Source: Nostoc sp. 106C (GTDB taxonomy: Bacteria > Cyanobacteriota > Cyanobacteriia > Cyanobacteriales > Nostocaceae). Taken from it: 64,000 nucleotides of DNA. The stretch covers positions 1 to 64,000 of the forward strand of contig NZ_MTAW01000219.1 of assembly GCF_002154725.1 (NCBI RefSeq). Direction: 5' to 3'. Below are positions 62,001 through 64,000 of this stretch, in pieces (the stretch's first letter is position 1; each line of letters begins with the position of its first letter). Below the pieces are notes generated by a model that searched no databases, was not told the origin of the DNA, and worked only from the letters and a program-made list of their open reading frames with translations. The position numbers and the translations under genes were made by a program.

Positions 62001-64000
62001 AACGGGATACCAGCCGCAACCCCCTATTCCAAGTGTGGTTTAATATGCTCAACTTAGGGGATATGGAAGTGGAACTACCTGGGTTGGTGGTTGAACCTGT
62101 TTCTTTAGTGGAAGCTCCTTCCAAGTTTGATTTAACTCTGTATGTCCTCGAACAACAGGAAATTCGATTGGAACTAGTTTACAATGCTGACTTGTTTAAT
62201 GCAGAACGGATGCAGGAAATGTTGCATCAATTTCAGCATTTACTAAGTCAGATAGTTGCAGTTCCCCAGCAGCCAATCAGTTCCTATTCTCTGGTGACAC
62301 CAGCATCGCAATCTGTGTTGCCACAACCAAGTGCAACTTTGCCACAGCCAGATTACGAATTAGTCACAACAGCATTTACTTTTTGGGTTGATAGAAATCC
62401 AGAACAGACAGCGCTGCGTCAAGGCTCTAGCAATTGGAGTTATCAAGAATTAGGCGATCGCGCTACAACTCTCGCCAGGGCAATGCTATCAACTGGAGCC
62501 AAGCCAGGAGATGTAGTCGCCGTCTTCGGAACAAAAAGCTTTGGGCTGATTGCCACTACAATCGGTGTCCTCTTGAGTGGCGGTGTGCTTTTAACTATCG
62601 ATCCGCAACTGCCCAGCTATCGCCAAGAACTCATGCTGCAAGCGGCAAAAGCGAAATATCTCATCTACATTGATGGTGAGTATCCAGAAGCTAGCGAGTT
62701 ATGGCAATCTCTGAGCGTCATCTCTGTGGATTCACAGACGGGAGCAGTCATAAATCTGCCCCAAAATGGCAATCAAATTATTGAACTACCACAAATCCAA
62801 GCAGATGATGCCGCTTATATCTTCTTTACATCCGGCACTACAGGTATTCCCAAGGGTGTGTTGGGGTGTCATAAAGGACTGGCACATTTTCTCACTTGGC
62901 AACGGCAGACTTTTAACATTGGGCAGCAAGACCGAGTTGCTCAATTGACTGGACTTTCTTTTGATGTTGTCCTTAGAGATATCTTCTTACCTTTAATTAG
63001 TGGTGCTACCTTGTGTCTACCTGAAGCAGGGGATAACTTAGAACCAACGAAAACTCTACATTTCTTGGAACAAGAGCAAATTTCTGTACTGCACACAGTC
63101 CCTTCCTATGCGCAATCTTGGTTAGTTAATGTTCCAGAAGATGTCTCGTTACAAAACTTACGCTGGTTGTTCTTTGCGGGAGAACCACTCAAACAGACAC
63201 TTGTACAGCAATGGCGCAAAGCATTCCCAACGTCAGGGGAAATTATCAATCTTTACGGGCCAACAGAAACAACTCTCGCGAAGTGCTATTACCAAGTGCC
63301 TGATGAACCAACACCAGGAGTCCAGCCCATCGGATTACCGCTACCCCAAACCCAAGCATTAGTGTTTACTTCCCATAATCAAATTTGCGGTATTGGTGAG
63401 TTGGGCGAGATTGTGATCCGGACGCCATTTCGCAGTAAGGGATACATCAACGCTACCGCAGAAAATCTGGCTCGGTTTGTCAAAAATCCCTTTGGCAATG
63501 ACGAACAAGATTGGCTTTACTATACAGGCGATCGCGGCCGCTATCGTCCAGATGGCTTACTAGAAATTCTCGGTCGTCAAGATCATCAAATCAAGCTCCG
63601 AGGGATACGCATTGAACCAGGGGAAATTGAGAGCGTATTAACTCAACATCCAAATGTGTTCCAAGCTGTAGTCATTGCCCGTGAAGATGTTCCAGGTGAC
63701 AAACGCTTAGTGGCTTATATTACTCCAAAAGATACAGCACCCAGCATCAGCGATGTGCGGCGCTTTCTTTCTACCAAGCTGCCACAGTATATGATACCTT
63801 CAGTTTTTGTCTTACTAGGCACTTTACCTCTCACCCCGAACGGTAAAGTAGACCGCTGTGCCCTCCCAGCACCGGAATTATCTAGACAGGAACTAGAAGC
63901 TACCTTTGTTGCACCTCGCAATCAAGTAGAACGTCAGCTTGTACAAATTTGGCAACAAGTTTTAGGTGTCGAATCTATTGGCGTTAGAGATAATTTCTTT
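59072..64000 (+). CDS. Non-ribosomal peptide synthetase, A-PCP-C-A-PCP..., 3'-truncated by window
   Basis: The frame is open from the ATG at 59072 to the window end (1643 codons). Module 1 is an adenylation domain without a preceding condensation domain (YTSGSTGKPKG, NMYGPTETT, YRTGDLARY, NGKIDRRALP), then a carrier with FFELGGHSLL (Ser586). Next come a condensation domain with HHIASDG (His773-Asp778), a second adenylation domain (FTSGTTGIPKG, YGPTETTL, NGKVDRCALP) and the start of a second carrier (GVRDNFF). A hand-read specificity code for A1 is D-I-L-Q-L-G-M-I-W-K, close to the glycine code. A2 reads D-V-R-H-F-A-L-L-A-K, unassigned. It probably starts peptide synthesis. Confidence 0.93.
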   Translation, partial: MIVNFLENNAAIAQHELLLKWNNTKFEYPEQCIHELFEAQVQRTPDAVAVVFADQKLTYSELNIRANQLAHYLQNQGVASEVLVGICMERSLEMIVGLLAILKAGGAYVPLDPAYPQERLALMLEDSQLPILLTQTELLSRLPSHQAQVVCLDSDWQTITQESQENLNSKVTPANLAYTIYTSGSTGKPKGVQIIHQAVVNFLASMKQQPGFTAEDILLAVTTISFDIAVLELFLPITVGAKVAIVSQEKAADGNQLIKLLAESGATVMQATPATWRMLIAAGWQGNQQLKILCGGEAMTRSLANQLLSRSAEVWNMYGPTETTIWSTVYRVEPGEAPILVGKPIANTQIYLINQSGEGKEQLINLVPIGEAGELLIGGVGLARGYLNRPELTNEKFIDNPFSEESGNHLYRTGDLARYLPDGNIELIGRIDNQVKIRGFRIELGDIEAALSQHPTIRAAVVLATEDNSGSKSLVAYIVTATERISNQDESDSALIRQLRTFLKEKLPEYMVPNAFVVMDKFPLTPNGKIDRRALPTPQQAKVVVAEAFVAPRNPVEQKLAEIWTQVLQLEQVGIDDNFFELGGHSLLATQVISRVRQAFCVEISLRSLFSNPTIAELAQAIAQLQTGDDQNHQPIPQLANRESIPLSFAQQRVWFLEQLEPNSSAYIITDAQRLQGKLNVGILQQCLDAIVTQHEALRTTFILASDGSPIQVINPPRPVELKLIDLRSHPQPIQQILNQEAQRPFNLASDLMVRATLVQIDTEEHILMLAMHHIASDGWSTDIFWQQLAVLYEAFLEGKPSPLTPLPIQYADFAVWQRQYLSGMLLEAELDYWKNQLAGASTVLELPADRPRAPIQTYRGASQSLSLSSTLSASLTALSRQQGVTLFMTLLAAFGTLLHRYTGQEDILIGSPIAGRNRAEIEELIGFFINTVVLRTQFADNPSFADLLAQVREVALGAYAHQDMPFEKLVEELHVERDTSRNPLFQVWFNMLNLGDMEVELPGLVVEPVSLVEAPSKFDLTLYVLEQQEIRLELVYNADLFNAERMQEMLHQFQHLLSQIVAVPQQPISSYSLVTPASQSVLPQPSATLPQPDYELVTTAFTFWVDRNPEQTALRQGSSNWSYQELGDRATTLARAMLSTGAKPGDVVAVFGTKSFGLIATTIGVLLSGGVLLTIDPQLPSYRQELMLQAAKAKYLIYIDGEYPEASELWQSLSVISVDSQTGAVINLPQNGNQIIELPQIQADDAAYIFFTSGTTGIPKGVLGCHKGLAHFLTWQRQTFNIGQQDRVAQLTGLSFDVVLRDIFLPLISGATLCLPEAGDNLEPTKTLHFLEQEQISVLHTVPSYAQSWLVNVPEDVSLQNLRWLFFAGEPLKQTLVQQWRKAFPTSGEIINLYGPTETTLAKCYYQVPDEPTPGVQPIGLPLPQTQALVFTSHNQICGIGELGEIVIRTPFRSKGYINATAENLARFVKNPFGNDEQDWLYYTGDRGRYRPDGLLEILGRQDHQIKLRGIRIEPGEIESVLTQHPNVFQAVVIAREDVPGDKRLVAYITPKDTAPSISDVRRFLSTKLPQYMIPSVFVLLGTLPLTPNGKVDRCALPAPELSRQELEATFVAPRNQVERQLVQIWQQVLGVESIGVRDNFF

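Overview
The window comes from a filamentous, heterocyst-type (Nostoc/Anabaena-like) cyanobacterium. The octamer GCGATCGC (HIP1) is scattered throughout. The gene content includes a CpcS-type phycobiliprotein lyase, a HEAT-repeat protein of the NblB type, two cyanobacteriochrome sensors, caspase-like proteins and a non-ribosomal peptide synthetase, and short palindromic repeats are dense. No tRNA or rRNA gene was seen. All assignments come from reading the sequence; no database search was run.

Layout. 0-1 kb: a GUN4-domain remnant, a palindromic repeat and an 84-bp-period tandem array. 1-9 kb: a hypothetical protein, a saccharopine-dehydrogenase-like enzyme, NblB-like and CpcS-like phycobilisome proteins, then a three-gene light-signalling unit (DXCF cyanobacteriochrome kinase, Rcp1-like regulator, hybrid kinase). 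9-13 kb: a cation/proton antiporter, a 394-bp MITE with a perfect 10-bp target duplication, and an amidohydrolase. 13-20 kb: a minus-strand operon hppD - homogentisate dioxygenase - haem-oxygenase-fold protein - acyl-CoA ligase - indoleamine-dioxygenase-like protein, with a divergent Lrp/AsnC regulator and a conserved unknown gene at 20.6-22 kb. 22.5-29 kb: a 1767-aa caspase-STAND-14xWD40 protein, then an 11-repeat CRISPR array with no cas genes, read on the minus strand.

29-40 kb: mixed metabolism and envelope genes (dienelactone hydrolase, DUF1499, a FecR/beta-barrel pair, a desaturase). This stretch also holds a tandemly duplicated structured element (33.97-34.80 kb) that looks like an undescribed non-coding RNA, a RibD-C gene whose start codon appears to be ATA, and a MITE inserted into an older palindromic repeat. 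39.7-42.7 kb: a divergent metal ABC transporter. 43-45 kb: an EACC1-like small protein split by an in-frame stop, followed by a caspase/EF-hand/GUN4 protein. 45.8-57.8 kb: RsgA, AlkB-like, xylulokinase, FadL-like porin, K+ channel, an EAL/cyanobacteriochrome/GGEEF enzyme, stress proteins and a beta-hydroxyacid dehydrogenase. 59.07 kb to the edge: an NRPS (A-PCP-C-A-PCP...) whose first adenylation domain carries a glycine-like code.

Three themes stand out: light sensing (two DXCF cyanobacteriochromes with identical 28-residue Cys-Cys spacing plus phycobilisome maintenance genes), caspase-based conflict or cell-death modules (two full modules and a GUN4 relic), and an aromatic amino-acid operon that joins tyrosine-type and tryptophan-type ring-opening enzymes with an acyl-CoA ligase.
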